Below are positions 12,953 through 19,630 of a DNA stretch of 19,630 nucleotides, one piece after another. Below the pieces are notes generated by a model. The model was not told the origin of the DNA, did not search any database, and saw nothing but the letters and a program-made list of their open reading frames with translations. Location: contig NZ_DIAX01000002.1 in NCBI RefSeq assembly GCF_002414845.1, positions 1 through 19,630 of the forward strand, given 5' to 3'. Positions within the stretch are counted from its first letter, which is position 1; every line of letters begins with the position of its first letter. The stretch is from Gordonia sp. UBA5067. Lineage in GTDB: Bacteria; Actinomycetota; Actinomycetes; Mycobacteriales; Mycobacteriaceae. A program made the translations under genes and the position numbers.

Positions 12953-13621
12953 ATGAGAATGAGCAACCCGCTGCGCGTGACCGCGGCCGCGGCCGTGGTG
13001 GTGGCCGCGATGGCCGGCGCGACCGGAATCGTCCCGGCGCGCGCCGCTGCCGACATCCCCGTGGCGCTGCCCGGCGAGGCAAAAACGCTGCGCATGGGGG
13101 ACGGCACGGTGCTGACCCTCAAGCGCACCGCGGAACGGGCCCTGATCAACCCGTCGCTGGGCGGCACCCCGCTGCACCGCAACGTGTGGGTCTCGGGGCG
13201 TTACCAGATCACCGCGTCGCGCAAGGTGAAACAGATGAAGGTGCGGCCCGGTTACATCGTCGGCTGCCAGGTGAACTTCGCCGGGGCGGACAGCAGCGGC
13301 GATGAAGGCGATGCGGACGCTATCGGCGGCGGTATCGAGGCACTGGGGGCGGGGGAGGCGGTTCACCTCGGTCCGGGGCAGGCGGCCTTCTTCAACCTGA
13401 CCGACGCCGAGCGCAAGGACGACTTCAGCTCCGAGCGACACGAGCCGTATTACCGGCTCAAGAACACCGATCACGCCAGGTACCGGTACGTGAACGCACA
13501 ACTGGGGCTCACCGGGTGCGCCGGTTACGCGCAGGCGCGGTCGTGGCTGCGTCTGAGCGTCGAGACCGAGTTCGCGACGCAGATCCTGGACTTCTTCGGG
13601 CGGCCGTTCTCGATCGGCTAG
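12953..13621 (+). CDS. MspA-family porin, third of three
   Basis: This 222-residue precursor has a signal peptide likely cleaved near ARA-AA (29-33). It is the close paralogue of the preceding gene: [13 protein letters not shown] (46-58), [11 protein letters not shown] (75-85), YIVGCQVNF (101-109), acidic loop (110-127), [14 protein letters not shown] (184-197) and GRPFSIG at the end, with cysteines C105 and C189. Differences concentrate in the segment before the second cysteine, where this copy is more basic and aromatic. ATG 12953 is taken as the start; GTG 12950 one codon earlier is possible. The stop TAG shares the palindrome CTAG with the stop of the convergent phospholipase gene, so the coding ends overlap by 4 nt and there is no room for a terminator between them. 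Confidence 0.9.
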   Translation: MRMSNPLRVTAAAAVVVAAMAGATGIVPARAAADIPVALPGEAKTLRMGDGTVLTLKRTAERALINPSLGGTPLHRNVWVSGRYQITASRKVKQMKVRPGYIVGCQVNFAGADSSGDEGDADAIGGGIEALGAGEAVHLGPGQAAFFNLTDAERKDDFSSERHEPYYRLKNTDHARYRYVNAQLGLTGCAGYAQARSWLRLSVETEFATQILDFFGRPFSIG

Positions 13622-15159
13622 GTACCTGTCGATCGCGGCGCGCGCCGGGATCCGGGCTGCTGCTGCGGCATCCGGTTGGGGGGCACGGGGAACGGCGCGC
13701 CCATGGTGGCGGTGCCCAGTGCGATGTTGGGGCCGCACTGGGCGATGGCCGCGTCGATCCGGGGGCGCGGGTCGGGCAGGTGGACCCGCCCGGCTCGGGG
13801 CCGATTTGCGAAATCGAAAGCCGACACCAGGTCGCCGGTGGTCGCTCGGCGCCACGACGTCAGGTTCGGGACTTCGACGCCGAAGCGCCGTTCGATGAGT
13901 TGCAGTTGCGAAGTGTGGTCGAATATCTCCGACGCGACCAGACCGCCTCGGCTGTAGGGTGAGATCACCAGCGCCGGGACTCGATGACCCAGGCCGATTG
14001 GGCCGCGAATCCCCTTGGCGGACTTCACCTTTGACAAATTCGGTACACTGACGTATTCGCCCGGAGTGCCGGCTGGCGCGGTCGGTGGCACGACATGGTC
14101 GAAGAAGCCGCCGTTCTCGTCGTAGCTGACGATGAGCGCGGTGCGTTCCCACACCGCCCGGTTCGATGTCAGGATGCGCAGCAGATCGATGAGTCCCGCA
14201 GCACCGAATGCGGCGGGCAGTGCCGGGTGCTCGCACTGCAGGAGTGGCGGCACCACCCACGACACCTTCGGCAGCCGGCCGGACCGGACGTCGGCTGCCA
14301 AGTCGTTGGGGTAGGTCGGGGCGATTCCGCGTCGGGCGAGTTCGGAATCGGAATCGCGCGACTGGGCGAAGCAGCCGATCATCCCGTCGAGCAGCGCGGT
14401 GGAGATCGGACCCTGATCCCGATTGTTGTAGACCTTCCAGGAAACCCCGGCGTCCGAGAGGTTCTCCGGCATGGTCCGCCAGCGATAGACGTGTTTGGGC
14501 AGAACGGTTGGCGTATGCAGCACCGGGCCACCGCGCACGCCGGCGGGGTCGAGGTGCGCGCTGATCCAATACAGCCGGTTGGGGCTGGTGGGCCCGAGCA
14601 CCGAACAGTGGTAGTTGTCGCACACGGTGAACGCGTCGGCGAGGGCGCGGTGGATCGGGATGTCCTCGTGCTCGTAGTAGCCCATCAGCGCGGGCGCATT
14701 GGCGGCCCCGACCGACGCGATCGACATCGGCAGCCAACCGTCGTTGCGGCCACCGTTCCAGGCCTGGTGCATGCCGGCCCACGAATGGTCGGGATCGTTG
14801 ATGCACTCGCCGTCGAGTGTCGGGCCGCGCGTCGTGTCGAGGCGGAACGGCATCGTGTACCCGCGTCGCGTCGGCCCGACGCCCGGGGCCCACCCGTACT
14901 GCTTCCAGGACGGTGACGGCTCGGCGAATCCGCGCACCCCGGACATCGTGCCGAAGTAGTGGTCGAAGGAACGGTTCTCCTGCATGAAGAATACGAAGTG
15001 GTCGATATCAGACAGTGAGCCGGTGCCGACGGGATCGGCGGCGTACGCCTTCTCGATGACGGGTCCGGCCAGCGACGTCAATGCCGCGGCACCGCCGACC
15101 GCAGCGGCGGCGGCAAAGAGTTCACGACGAGTAATCCCCGCAAAGGGGCCAGCTGACAC
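13618..15159 (-). CDS. plc: Tat-exported phospholipase C (mycobacterial PlcA/B/C family)
   Basis: This 513-residue phosphoesterase-family enzyme hydrolyses phospholipid head groups outside the cytoplasm. It starts at GTG 15159 with a Tat signal TRREL (10-14), a hydrophobic core and cleavage near AYA-AD (38-42). Catalytic and metal-site motifs include [10 protein letters not shown] (61-70), [18 protein letters not shown] (181-198), CEHP (309-312), [10 protein letters not shown] (346-355) and FDHTS (413-417), all typical of PLC and acid phosphatase AcpA relatives. Length matches mycobacterial Plc proteins (about 510-520). The C-terminal tail is Pro/Arg/Gln-rich. No convincing Shine-Dalgarno sequence is seen, and the start is 12 nt after the stop of a small secreted peptide gene, suggesting translational coupling. 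It converges on the porin cluster, overlapping by the shared CTAG stop. Confidence 0.92.
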   Translation of the reverse strand: MSAGPFAGITRRELFAAAAAVGGAAALTSLAGPVIEKAYAADPVGTGSLSDIDHFVFFMQENRSFDHYFGTMSGVRGFAEPSPSWKQYGWAPGVGPTRRGYTMPFRLDTTRGPTLDGECINDPDHSWAGMHQAWNGGRNDGWLPMSIASVGAANAPALMGYYEHEDIPIHRALADAFTVCDNYHCSVLGPTSPNRLYWISAHLDPAGVRGGPVLHTPTVLPKHVYRWRTMPENLSDAGVSWKVYNNRDQGPISTALLDGMIGCFAQSRDSDSELARRGIAPTYPNDLAADVRSGRLPKVSWVVPPLLQCEHPALPAAFGAAGLIDLLRILTSNRAVWERTALIVSYDENGGFFDHVVPPTAPAGTPGEYVSVPNLSKVKSAKGIRGPIGLGHRVPALVISPYSRGGLVASEIFDHTSQLQLIERRFGVEVPNLTSWRRATTGDLVSAFDFANRPRAGRVHLPDPRPRIDAAIAQCGPNIALGTATMGAPFPVPPNRMPQQQPGSRRAPRSTGT

Positions 15160-15171
15160 GGAGAGCCGCTG

Positions 15172-15369
15172 TTAGAAGCAGAGGGCGATGGTGACATTGC
15201 CCGGGGTGCCCGGGATCGGGAACACGAGCGGTGGGCCGACGCAAATCCACAGCGAGCCAGCGGCGTCGTGGCGGACCGGTTCACTGGGGGCTGCCTGCGC
15301 CGAGGGCGCGGTCCACGCCAGCGCACCGATGGCCACCGCCACTACTGCCGTGCGAATTCGGGTCTTCAT
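15172..15369 (-). CDS. Small secreted two-cysteine peptide upstream of phospholipase C
   Basis: This 65-residue precursor has a clear signal peptide (MKTRIRTAVVAVAIGALAW) and a cleavage site after AQA (24-26), leaving a mature peptide of about 39 residues with exactly two cysteines (C43, C64). The mature sequence contains WICVGPP (41-47) and ends in LCF. The same W-x-(x)-C-...-GPP-...-C-F pattern occurs in the next gene upstream, so the two are likely paralogues. No known family is recognised. ATG 15369 was chosen because it opens the signal peptide and sits 8 nt after a TAGAAT box. It lies 12 nt before the phospholipase start and is probably cotranscribed with it. It may be a secreted effector, a partner of the phospholipase or a cell-envelope peptide. 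Confidence 0.75.
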   Translation of the reverse strand: MKTRIRTAVVAVAIGALAWTAPSAQAAPSEPVRHDAAGSLWICVGPPLVFPIPGTPGNVTIALCF

Positions 15370-15377
15370 GGGTATTG

Positions 15378-15383
15378 ATTCTA
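15378..15383 (-). promoter_or_regulatory. -10 box of a probably leaderless transcript for the peptide-phospholipase pair
   Basis: On the minus strand TAGAAT ends 8 nt before ATG 15369, with no Shine-Dalgarno sequence between them. That layout fits a leaderless mRNA. TTGACT (15396-15391) lies upstream, but with a 7-nt spacer it is too close to act as a standard -35. The same TAGAAT hexamer heads the porin cluster. Confidence 0.5.
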
Positions 15384-15475
15384 CGCTGGGAGTCAAGCGT
15401 TGTCTGCGTTGCACCCGACGCCCGTAGGTGCCTTTCACGACGTGCTGCCGCGCCGATGGGATCGGGTGCCAGACA

Positions 15476-15518
15476 GCTCTCGCCGACCCGATCAACAGTT
15501 GGCCGGGTCGGCGAGAGC
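15476..15518 (-). terminator. Strong stem-loop terminator after the second small peptide gene
   Basis: GCTCTCGCCGACCCG (15476-15490) pairs perfectly over 15 bp with 15504-15518, leaving a 13-nt loop. It lies 8 nt beyond the stop of the minus-strand gene ending at 15527. There is no T-tract, as is common for terminators in GC-rich actinobacteria. It should separate the two small-peptide transcripts. Confidence 0.75.
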
Positions 15519-15526
15519 CCACTCGA

Positions 15527-15715
15527 TCACGGGAAGCAGAAGTTGAACGACATCGAGCCGATCGGGGGGCCGTAAATGCACACGCGCCAACCGGAGGTGG
15601 TAATGGCGCTGGTCCCGGCGTCCGGAGTCGCCGCCGCAGCGGGGGCGATGGCGAGGGACCCGAGGCTCAGGCCGGCGGCGACCGTGACCAAGGTCAGCGA
15701 GAGACGTCGCTTCAT
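15527..15715 (-). CDS. Small secreted two-cysteine peptide, second copy
   Basis: This 62-residue precursor starts at ATG 15715 with AAGGAG 6 nt upstream. The signal peptide MKRRLSLTLVTVAAGLSLGS and following hydrophobic stretch end at about AAA (27-29). The mature part, about 33 residues, contains SGWRVCIYGPP (41-51) and ends NFCFP, with cysteines C46 and C60. It shares with its neighbour the Trp before the first cysteine, the GPP triplet just after it and a second cysteine followed by Phe at the C-terminus. No family is recognised. Unlike its neighbour it has a conventional ribosome site and its own strong terminator (15476-15518), so it is likely a monocistronic unit expressed separately. 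Confidence 0.75.
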   Translation of the reverse strand: MKRRLSLTLVTVAAGLSLGSLAIAPAAAATPDAGTSAITTSGWRVCIYGPPIGSMSFNFCFP

Positions 15716-15880
15716 AGGAATCTCCTTGTGAGATTGATTGATTCGATCACCGGATAATGATCGCGACTCAGGGTAGCCCCGACGAGACCGGTCCGGCGAT
15801 TTCCCGCGCGAGCCCCGCCCGTACGCCACCCGCCGCGGGTGAGAGGAATCGGGCATCCCAGGAAAACCGCCGAATCGGAG

Positions 15881-16642
15881 TCAGGTGATGGTCAAACCGC
15901 CGTCGACGGGGATGGTTTGACCGGTCACATAGCCCGACGCGGCGGACGCCAGCCAGATTGCGGTCGCAGCCAATTCGGCCGGATCCCCGATGCGGCCCGA
16001 CAACATCCGCAGGGCTTGGGTGGCCAGGTATTCCGGCGGATACTCATCGGTCATCTCCGAGGCGAAGAAGCCGGGCGCAATCGCATTGACCCGAATGCCC
16101 TTGCGGCCGGTCCACTGCTGGGCGAGATCACGGGTCAGACCGATCACGCCCGCTTTACTCGCCGAGTAGGCCGCCTGCGGCAGCCCAGCCGTCGTGATGC
16201 CGAGGATGGAGGCGATGTTGATGATCGAGCTGCCCGGCTCCATCACCCGCGCACACGCCTGCGCCATCCAGAAGGAGCCATTCAGGTTGACGTCGACGAC
16301 CGAGCGAAACTGCTCGGGGGTCTCGCGGGTCGCCGGCACCGCGGTGCCCACCCCCGCGTTGTTGACCAGGACGTCGACTCGGCCGAACCGCTGCATCGCC
16401 TCGTCGACGACGTGCTGGCAGGCGTCCGGGTCGGCGACGTCGCAGGCGACGGTGAGACTCGCGCGCCCAGTCGGCGCGATCGCCTGCGCGGTGTCGGCGA
16501 GGCGGTCGACTCGGCGAGCGGCGAGCACCACATCGGCTCCAGCCTCGGCGAACCCCGTGGCGAAGGCCACCCCCAGGCCCGACGACGCGCCGGTGACGAC
16601 CACCACCTTGTCGTGCACGGAGAACAAATCGGTGATGGCCAT
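15881..16642 (-). CDS. Short-chain dehydrogenase/reductase (SDR)
   Basis: This is a 253-residue classical SDR oxidoreductase, cytoplasmic and NAD(P)-dependent. It shows the Rossmann motif TGASSGLG (17-24), CDVAD (67-71), NNAG (94-97), catalytic S145 (INIAS), Y159 and K163 (YSASK), PG (190-191) and a C-terminal IPVDGG. Arg residues after the second strand (AARRVDR, 41-47) suggest NADP(H) preference. Substrate cannot be determined; sequences of this type act on 3-oxoacyl, steroid or alcohol substrates. ATG 16642 has AAAGG about 10 nt upstream. The gene is divergent from the membrane-protein gene at 16725, and the 82-bp gap contains a perfect 20-bp palindrome, so both may be controlled by one regulator. 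Confidence 0.92.
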   Translation of the reverse strand: MAITDLFSVHDKVVVVTGASSGLGVAFATGFAEAGADVVLAARRVDRLADTAQAIAPTGRASLTVACDVADPDACQHVVDEAMQRFGRVDVLVNNAGVGTAVPATRETPEQFRSVVDVNLNGSFWMAQACARVMEPGSSIINIASILGITTAGLPQAAYSASKAGVIGLTRDLAQQWTGRKGIRVNAIAPGFFASEMTDEYPPEYLATQALRMLSGRIGDPAELAATAIWLASAASGYVTGQTIPVDGGLTIT

Positions 16643-16679
16643 CGGCGCCGCCTTTCAGGAGGGAAGGTGTACCGAACCC

Positions 16680-16685
16680 AATCTA
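16680..16685 (-). promoter_or_regulatory. Candidate -10 box of the SDR promoter
   Basis: On the minus strand TAGATT (16685-16680) is a good -10. The matching -35 position, about 17 nt upstream (16703-16708), falls inside the 20-bp palindrome, so a bound repressor would occlude RNA polymerase. The -35 bases themselves are a poor match. Confidence 0.4.
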
Positions 16686-16690
16686 CGCGA

Positions 16691-16710
16691 CACCGAGCGT
16701 CCGCTCGGTG
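16691..16710. promoter_or_regulatory. Perfect 20-bp palindromic operator between SDR and membrane-protein genes
   Basis: CACCGAGCG (16691-16699) and CGCTCGGTG (16702-16710) are exact reverse complements around TC. It lies 14 bp before ATG 16725 and about 48 bp before the SDR start. Size and form fit a TetR-family dimer site. Neither neighbouring gene is a regulator, so the cognate protein is probably encoded elsewhere. A transcribed hairpin is the alternative, but the position between divergent starts favours an operator. Confidence 0.65.
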
Positions 16711-16724
16711 GCTAAGGTCAGTCC

Positions 16725-17978
16725 ATGGGGAGTGCTCCGATCCTTCGCGTCGTCATCGCCGGTACAGCGGGTGCGATCGGCCTCAGCGCGGTCGCGGTGG
16801 CGTCGAACGCGACTGTTCGCGTCGTCGCCGTCGTCGCCGCTGTGCTGATCGTGTTCGCCTGCGTGATGTCGTTGCGCGCGGCGCACCCGCGGCAGGCGGT
16901 TGCGACGCTGATCGTGGTGCCGGTGACGGCGCTAATGGTCGGGATTCCCTCGGTGGTCATTGCCGGCGCGCAGCGCACACCCGTCGCGCCCGGCGTCGGT
17001 GATCCCGGCTTCACCCCCGACGCGCAGACAGGGTCTGGGCGCCAACAGATTTCGGCCAACCCGAACGCCCAGGTGCACGACGCACTCGACCGGGCCGACC
17101 GACTCGTTGTGAACGGGTCGGCAACGGTGCTCAACATCAATGCGCGCCCGGACTGGCTCAGCGTCGCGGTCCTCGACACGCGTACCGGCGAGGCGATCAC
17201 CGCCGCGCGCTCGTTCAACGGCGCGTGGAACCGCCCCACCCGGCGGCGCGCCACCGACCGCACCACCTTTTCCCGCGCGGAGATCGCCGATGCGAACCTC
17301 GACAAGGCCCGCGCGAACGTGTTCGCCGTCGCCGCGAAGCTGAAGATGCTCGACAAGTCGCCACACGCCTCCGACGGGATTACCGTCAAACGCCGCTACC
17401 AGGACGGCAAACTCATCGCGGAGTTCTCTATCTCCGGCGAGGAGATCGAAGTCGACCAGCACGGCCGGGTGGCCGGCACCGCGGCCGCCGCGTCGCTGGA
17501 CACCATGCTCCCGCTCGCCCACACCGTATTGGTCGACGCGGGCCTCGATCCGAACGCGCTCAACGTCGGCGGCTTCGACTACCGCGCTTTCGACGATGCG
17601 GCGTCCACCATCTCGGCGTCGGCGGTCCAGAACTCCGGCGGCTTCGCGATCGACTTCGTTGCCGGACCGGTCGACGAGATCGTCGTCGTGCCGGGCGCCT
17701 TCCCGCTTGTGCGCCGGGCCGGCGCCGGCCGGCGGAGCAGTGCGGGCTTCGCACTGAGCGCGCTGAGCACCGATACGCTGCTCGCGGTGCGAACCGACCT
17801 GATGGCGCGGGCAAAGGCGCCGGCCTACGATGCCGACCTCATCGGACTCGCGGTGGGCCGTGCGCCGGGGGCCGGTGACGACGGCGCCGTCATCCGCATG
17901 CAGGTGGGGCCGCCGTCGCAGCGAGCGGCCGGCGTCTACACCCTCGAGGGACGGTGGTTGCGCGATGGCCGCTGGTAG
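16725..17978 (+). CDS. Membrane protein with large extracytoplasmic domain, unknown function
   Basis: This is a 417-residue protein with three N-terminal hydrophobic spans (about 7-27, 31-51 and 57-80) and then a roughly 335-residue domain, expected to lie outside the cytoplasm if the odd number of spans is correct. The domain has no cysteine, a Pro/Gly/Gln-rich linker (82-115) and alternating beta-like stretches such as WLSVAVLDTRTGEAIT and GKLIAEFSISGEEIEVD, ending in GVYTLEGRWLRDGRW. I do not recognise a named family. ATG 16725 lies 14 bp after the palindrome with no clear Shine-Dalgarno sequence. The gene converges with the next minus-strand gene, with only 9 nt between the stops. A cell-envelope role is plausible but unproven. 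Confidence 0.8.
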   Translation: MGSAPILRVVIAGTAGAIGLSAVAVASNATVRVVAVVAAVLIVFACVMSLRAAHPRQAVATLIVVPVTALMVGIPSVVIAGAQRTPVAPGVGDPGFTPDAQTGSGRQQISANPNAQVHDALDRADRLVVNGSATVLNINARPDWLSVAVLDTRTGEAITAARSFNGAWNRPTRRRATDRTTFSRAEIADANLDKARANVFAVAAKLKMLDKSPHASDGITVKRRYQDGKLIAEFSISGEEIEVDQHGRVAGTAAAASLDTMLPLAHTVLVDAGLDPNALNVGGFDYRAFDDAASTISASAVQNSGGFAIDFVAGPVDEIVVVPGAFPLVRRAGAGRRSSAGFALSALSTDTLLAVRTDLMARAKAPAYDADLIGLAVGRAPGAGDDGAVIRMQVGPPSQRAAGVYTLEGRWLRDGRW

Positions 17979-17987
17979 GCGGCGCCA

Positions 17988-18698
17988 CTACCGCTCGATG
18001 GCCTTGCGTACCTGACCGGCGAGCGTGGCCTGAATCTGCGTGGGCGGGTGGATCACTCCGCGGTTGCCGAGCGTGTCGACGGCGGAGATCACCTGCTGCA
18101 GGTAGGCGGCGCGCTCCGGTCCCTCGGTGCCTTCGGCGTGGCGCAGGAGCTTCAGCGCGCGGTCACACGACTGCGCATCGGCGTCGGGCAACGTCGATGT
18201 TCCGGTGGACCGCGCGTACCGGTCGGCCTTGGCCCAGTTGGTCCGCAGCGTCGTCACCGCGTCGATGTATTCGCGCGCGGAATCGGGACCCGGATACCCC
18301 TCGGTCTGAAGGCCGCCCGCAACTTCGAGGGCGTCGTGGAAGGCCACGACGGCTGCGGCGCTCAAATCCCACATAGCCGGGTACTGCAGCAGCATGGCGG
18401 GGTCGAGTTCGTAGGCGCCGTAGGCGCTGAGCACGTCCCGGTGGTGCTCGACAGCCCGATCCCATTCGCGGCGGACAGGTTCGGGCTTGGGGTCAGGAAC
18501 CCGACGCAGGGCGAAGCCGGGGCCGGTACCAGTATCGGACGGGGTCGTGCTGGGCAGGAGTAGCCCGCCGATGGCCGCGGTGAACAGCACCGTCGCGGCG
18601 ACAAGCATGCCCAGCGCACCCCAGGGCCGCCAGATCACCAGGCCGACCAACAGGGCCAGATCCACGGCGATGCAGAATTGCGCCACCTGCTTGTTCAT
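17988..18698 (-). CDS. Membrane-anchored protein of unknown function
   Basis: This 236-residue protein starts at ATG 18698. Two hydrophobic segments (about 7-25 and 28-48, the second rich in Ala/Leu/Gly) form a helical hairpin anchor, followed by a mostly helical, charged domain of about 185 residues with HHRDVLSAYGAYELDP and LLRHAEGTEGPERAAYLQQV. It has no recognised motif or catalytic signature; one cysteine lies in the first span and one in the domain. The start was chosen because the upstream in-frame extension would overlap the acyl-CoA dehydrogenase gene and is low-complexity. It begins 25 nt after the dehydrogenase stop and is probably downstream in the same transcript. No clear ribosome site was seen. 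Confidence 0.75.
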   Translation of the reverse strand: MNKQVAQFCIAVDLALLVGLVIWRPWGALGMLVAATVLFTAAIGGLLLPSTTPSDTGTGPGFALRRVPDPKPEPVRREWDRAVEHHRDVLSAYGAYELDPAMLLQYPAMWDLSAAAVVAFHDALEVAGGLQTEGYPGPDSAREYIDAVTTLRTNWAKADRYARSTGTSTLPDADAQSCDRALKLLRHAEGTEGPERAAYLQQVISAVDTLGNRGVIHPPTQIQATLAGQVRKAIER

Positions 18699-18723
18699 GG
18701 GATCAGTTGTACCCGGCGCCCGA

Positions 18724-19630
18724 TCAGCTGGTGAACCAGGCCGGGTCGGTCTGTGCGGTGGTCTGGTCCAGCGACGCCAGCAGGGCCAGCTGCGGCCGGG
18801 TGCTGGGCAGTTCGAACCGGAAGAAGTAGCGGGCCGCCGCCCGCTTCCCGTCATAGAAGGCGCCGGCGGAGTCACCGACGGCGATCAGCTGCTCCAGCCA
18901 CATCCACGCGATGACGATGTGCCCGGCGGCCTGGAGATAGACCGATGAGTTCGTCAGTGCGACAGCAGGATTCCCGTCAGCCCACAATGCGGCGGTGGTG
19001 GCCGCCAGATCGGTGATGGCAATGCGGAGCGCTGCGGCGAATTCGGCGGGCGCACCCCCGGCCGGCGTCGCCTCGATCGTGGCGGTGATGGTCTCGATGA
19101 GCAGGGCCAACCCGGCTCCGTCGGCCATGACGACCTTGCGGCCCAGCAGGTCCAGGCCCTGGATTCCGTTGGTGCCCTCGTGGATCGGGTTGAGACGGTT
19201 GTCGCGGTAGCACTGCTCCACGTCGAACTCGGTGGTGTAGCCATATCCGCCGTGTACCTGGATCGCCAGACTGTTGGCTTCGAGGCACCATTGGGAGGGC
19301 CAGGCTTTGGCGATCGGGGTGAGCACCTCCAACAGCAGGTGGGTGCGGGCACGCTCGTCGCCGTCGGACGTTGCTTCGATGTCGACGAGCCGCGAGCAGT
19401 AGAGGCCCAGCGCCAGAGCGCCCTGGACATACGACTTCTGCGCCAGCAGCATGCGTTTCACGTCGGCGTGTTCGATGATCGGCACGGGCCCGGCCGCCGG
19501 GTCCCGGCCGGCGACCGGTCGCCCCTGGGTTCGTACCTTCGCGTAGTCGACCGAGGCGAGGTAGCCGGCGTATCCGATGGCCGTCGCGAGGAAGCCGACG
19601 CCGATCCGGGCCTCGTTCATCATGTGGAAC
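18724..19630 (-). CDS. Acyl-CoA dehydrogenase, FadE5/DmdC type (C-terminal part, cut by window edge)
   Basis: The visible 302 codons are the C-terminal half of a long acyl-CoA dehydrogenase of about 600 residues; the frame stays open through 19630 and the codons before MMNEARIGVG read Phe-His, so the gene continues outside. Seen signatures are MMNEARIGVG, EANSLAIQVHGGYGYTTEF (flavin-contact region) and NPIHEGTNGIQGLDLLGRK. The Glu in HEGTNGIQ is the catalytic base position in the FadE5/DmdC subgroup, and the C-terminal helical extension of about 120 residues after it (often with WLEQ and RYFF) is characteristic. It oxidises acyl-CoA to trans-2-enoyl-CoA in beta-oxidation, FAD-dependent, in the cytoplasm. 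Chain-length specificity is unknown. The membrane-anchored unknown follows after 25 nt. Confidence 0.92.
   Translation of the reverse strand, partial: FHMMNEARIGVGFLATAIGYAGYLASVDYAKVRTQGRPVAGRDPAAGPVPIIEHADVKRMLLAQKSYVQGALALGLYCSRLVDIEATSDGDERARTHLLLEVLTPIAKAWPSQWCLEANSLAIQVHGGYGYTTEFDVEQCYRDNRLNPIHEGTNGIQGLDLLGRKVVMADGAGLALLIETITATIEATPAGGAPAEFAAALRIAITDLAATTAALWADGNPAVALTNSSVYLQAAGHIVIAWMWLEQLIAVGDSAGAFYDGKRAAARYFFRFELPSTRPQLALLASLDQTTAQTDPAWFTS

Noticed and set aside
12920..14893. 657-codon minus-strand frame spanning porin three and the phospholipase
   Set aside because: Arg/Ala-rich, motif-free, and crosses two genes with strong family evidence on other frames.
14095..14916. 273-codon plus-strand frame inside the phospholipase gene
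   Set aside because: Antisense to conserved PLC motifs with shadow-like composition.
15839..17002. 387-codon plus-strand frame over the SDR and the start of the membrane protein
   Set aside because: Arg-rich shadow covering the SDR catalytic motifs and an intergenic palindrome; no ribosome site or motif.
17970..17996. Hairpin GGTAG...CTACC between convergent stops as a bidirectional terminator
   Set aside because: Only 5 bp of outer pairing with poor inner pairing; too weak to call.

Overview
The window is 19.6 kb of high-GC DNA from a mycolic-acid-containing actinobacterium. The gene set points to Gordonia or a close relative. It holds an intact latex-clearing-protein (rubber oxygenase) gene, three tandem MspA-type porins, a DesA3-like acyl-CoA desaturase with its dedicated reductase, a mycobacterial-type Tat-exported phospholipase C, a PASTA-less membrane Ser/Thr kinase and a FadE5/DmdC-type acyl-CoA dehydrogenase. 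Genes are tightly packed, with ATGA/GTGA overlaps. The genus is inferred from gene families only; I could not run a search.

Layout. (1) 51-2749, minus strand: reductase, desaturase and a small conserved protein, in that transcription order. A FabR/DesT-type TetR regulator (2887-3600, plus) is divergent, and the 137-bp gap between them carries two inverted repeats. (2) 3637-5972, plus: a membrane Ser/Thr protein kinase with a four-cysteine extracytoplasmic domain, then a lipoprotein with a beta-lactamase/transpeptidase-like active site. (3) 6096-11297, plus: the centre of interest. A 37-bp interrupted palindrome precedes lcp. Downstream, with a 20-nt gap and then 4-nt overlaps, come a small exported protein, ApbE (FAD:protein FMN transferase), a ferric-reductase-like di-heme membrane protein, a NuoF-like NADH/FMN/FeS protein, a 3Fe-4S-type ferredoxin, a 26-residue peptide gene and a TetR regulator. 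(4) 11543-13621, plus: three MspA-family porins in a row. (5) 13618-15715, minus: phospholipase C, tail-to-tail with the last porin and sharing a CTAG double stop, followed upstream by two tiny secreted two-cysteine peptides. (6) 15881-18698: an SDR oxidoreductase and a divergent membrane protein around a perfect 20-bp palindrome, then a membrane-anchored unknown. (7) 18724-19630, minus: the C-terminal half of an acyl-CoA dehydrogenase, cut by the window edge.

How the parts may fit. The lcp operon reads as one unit. A Tat-exported heme b dioxygenase cleaves polyisoprene outside the cytoplasm. A cytoplasmic NADH-oxidising flavo-FeS protein, a ferredoxin and a di-heme membrane protein could carry electrons outward, either to keep the secreted heme ferrous or to reduce cleavage products. 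This link is inferred from gene order; the individual family calls are well supported. Porins, desaturase, phospholipase and acyl-CoA dehydrogenase fit a hydrophobic-substrate, mycomembrane lifestyle. No tRNA, rRNA, CRISPR array, insertion sequence or attachment site was seen, and no gene-free stretch exceeds 300 bases.
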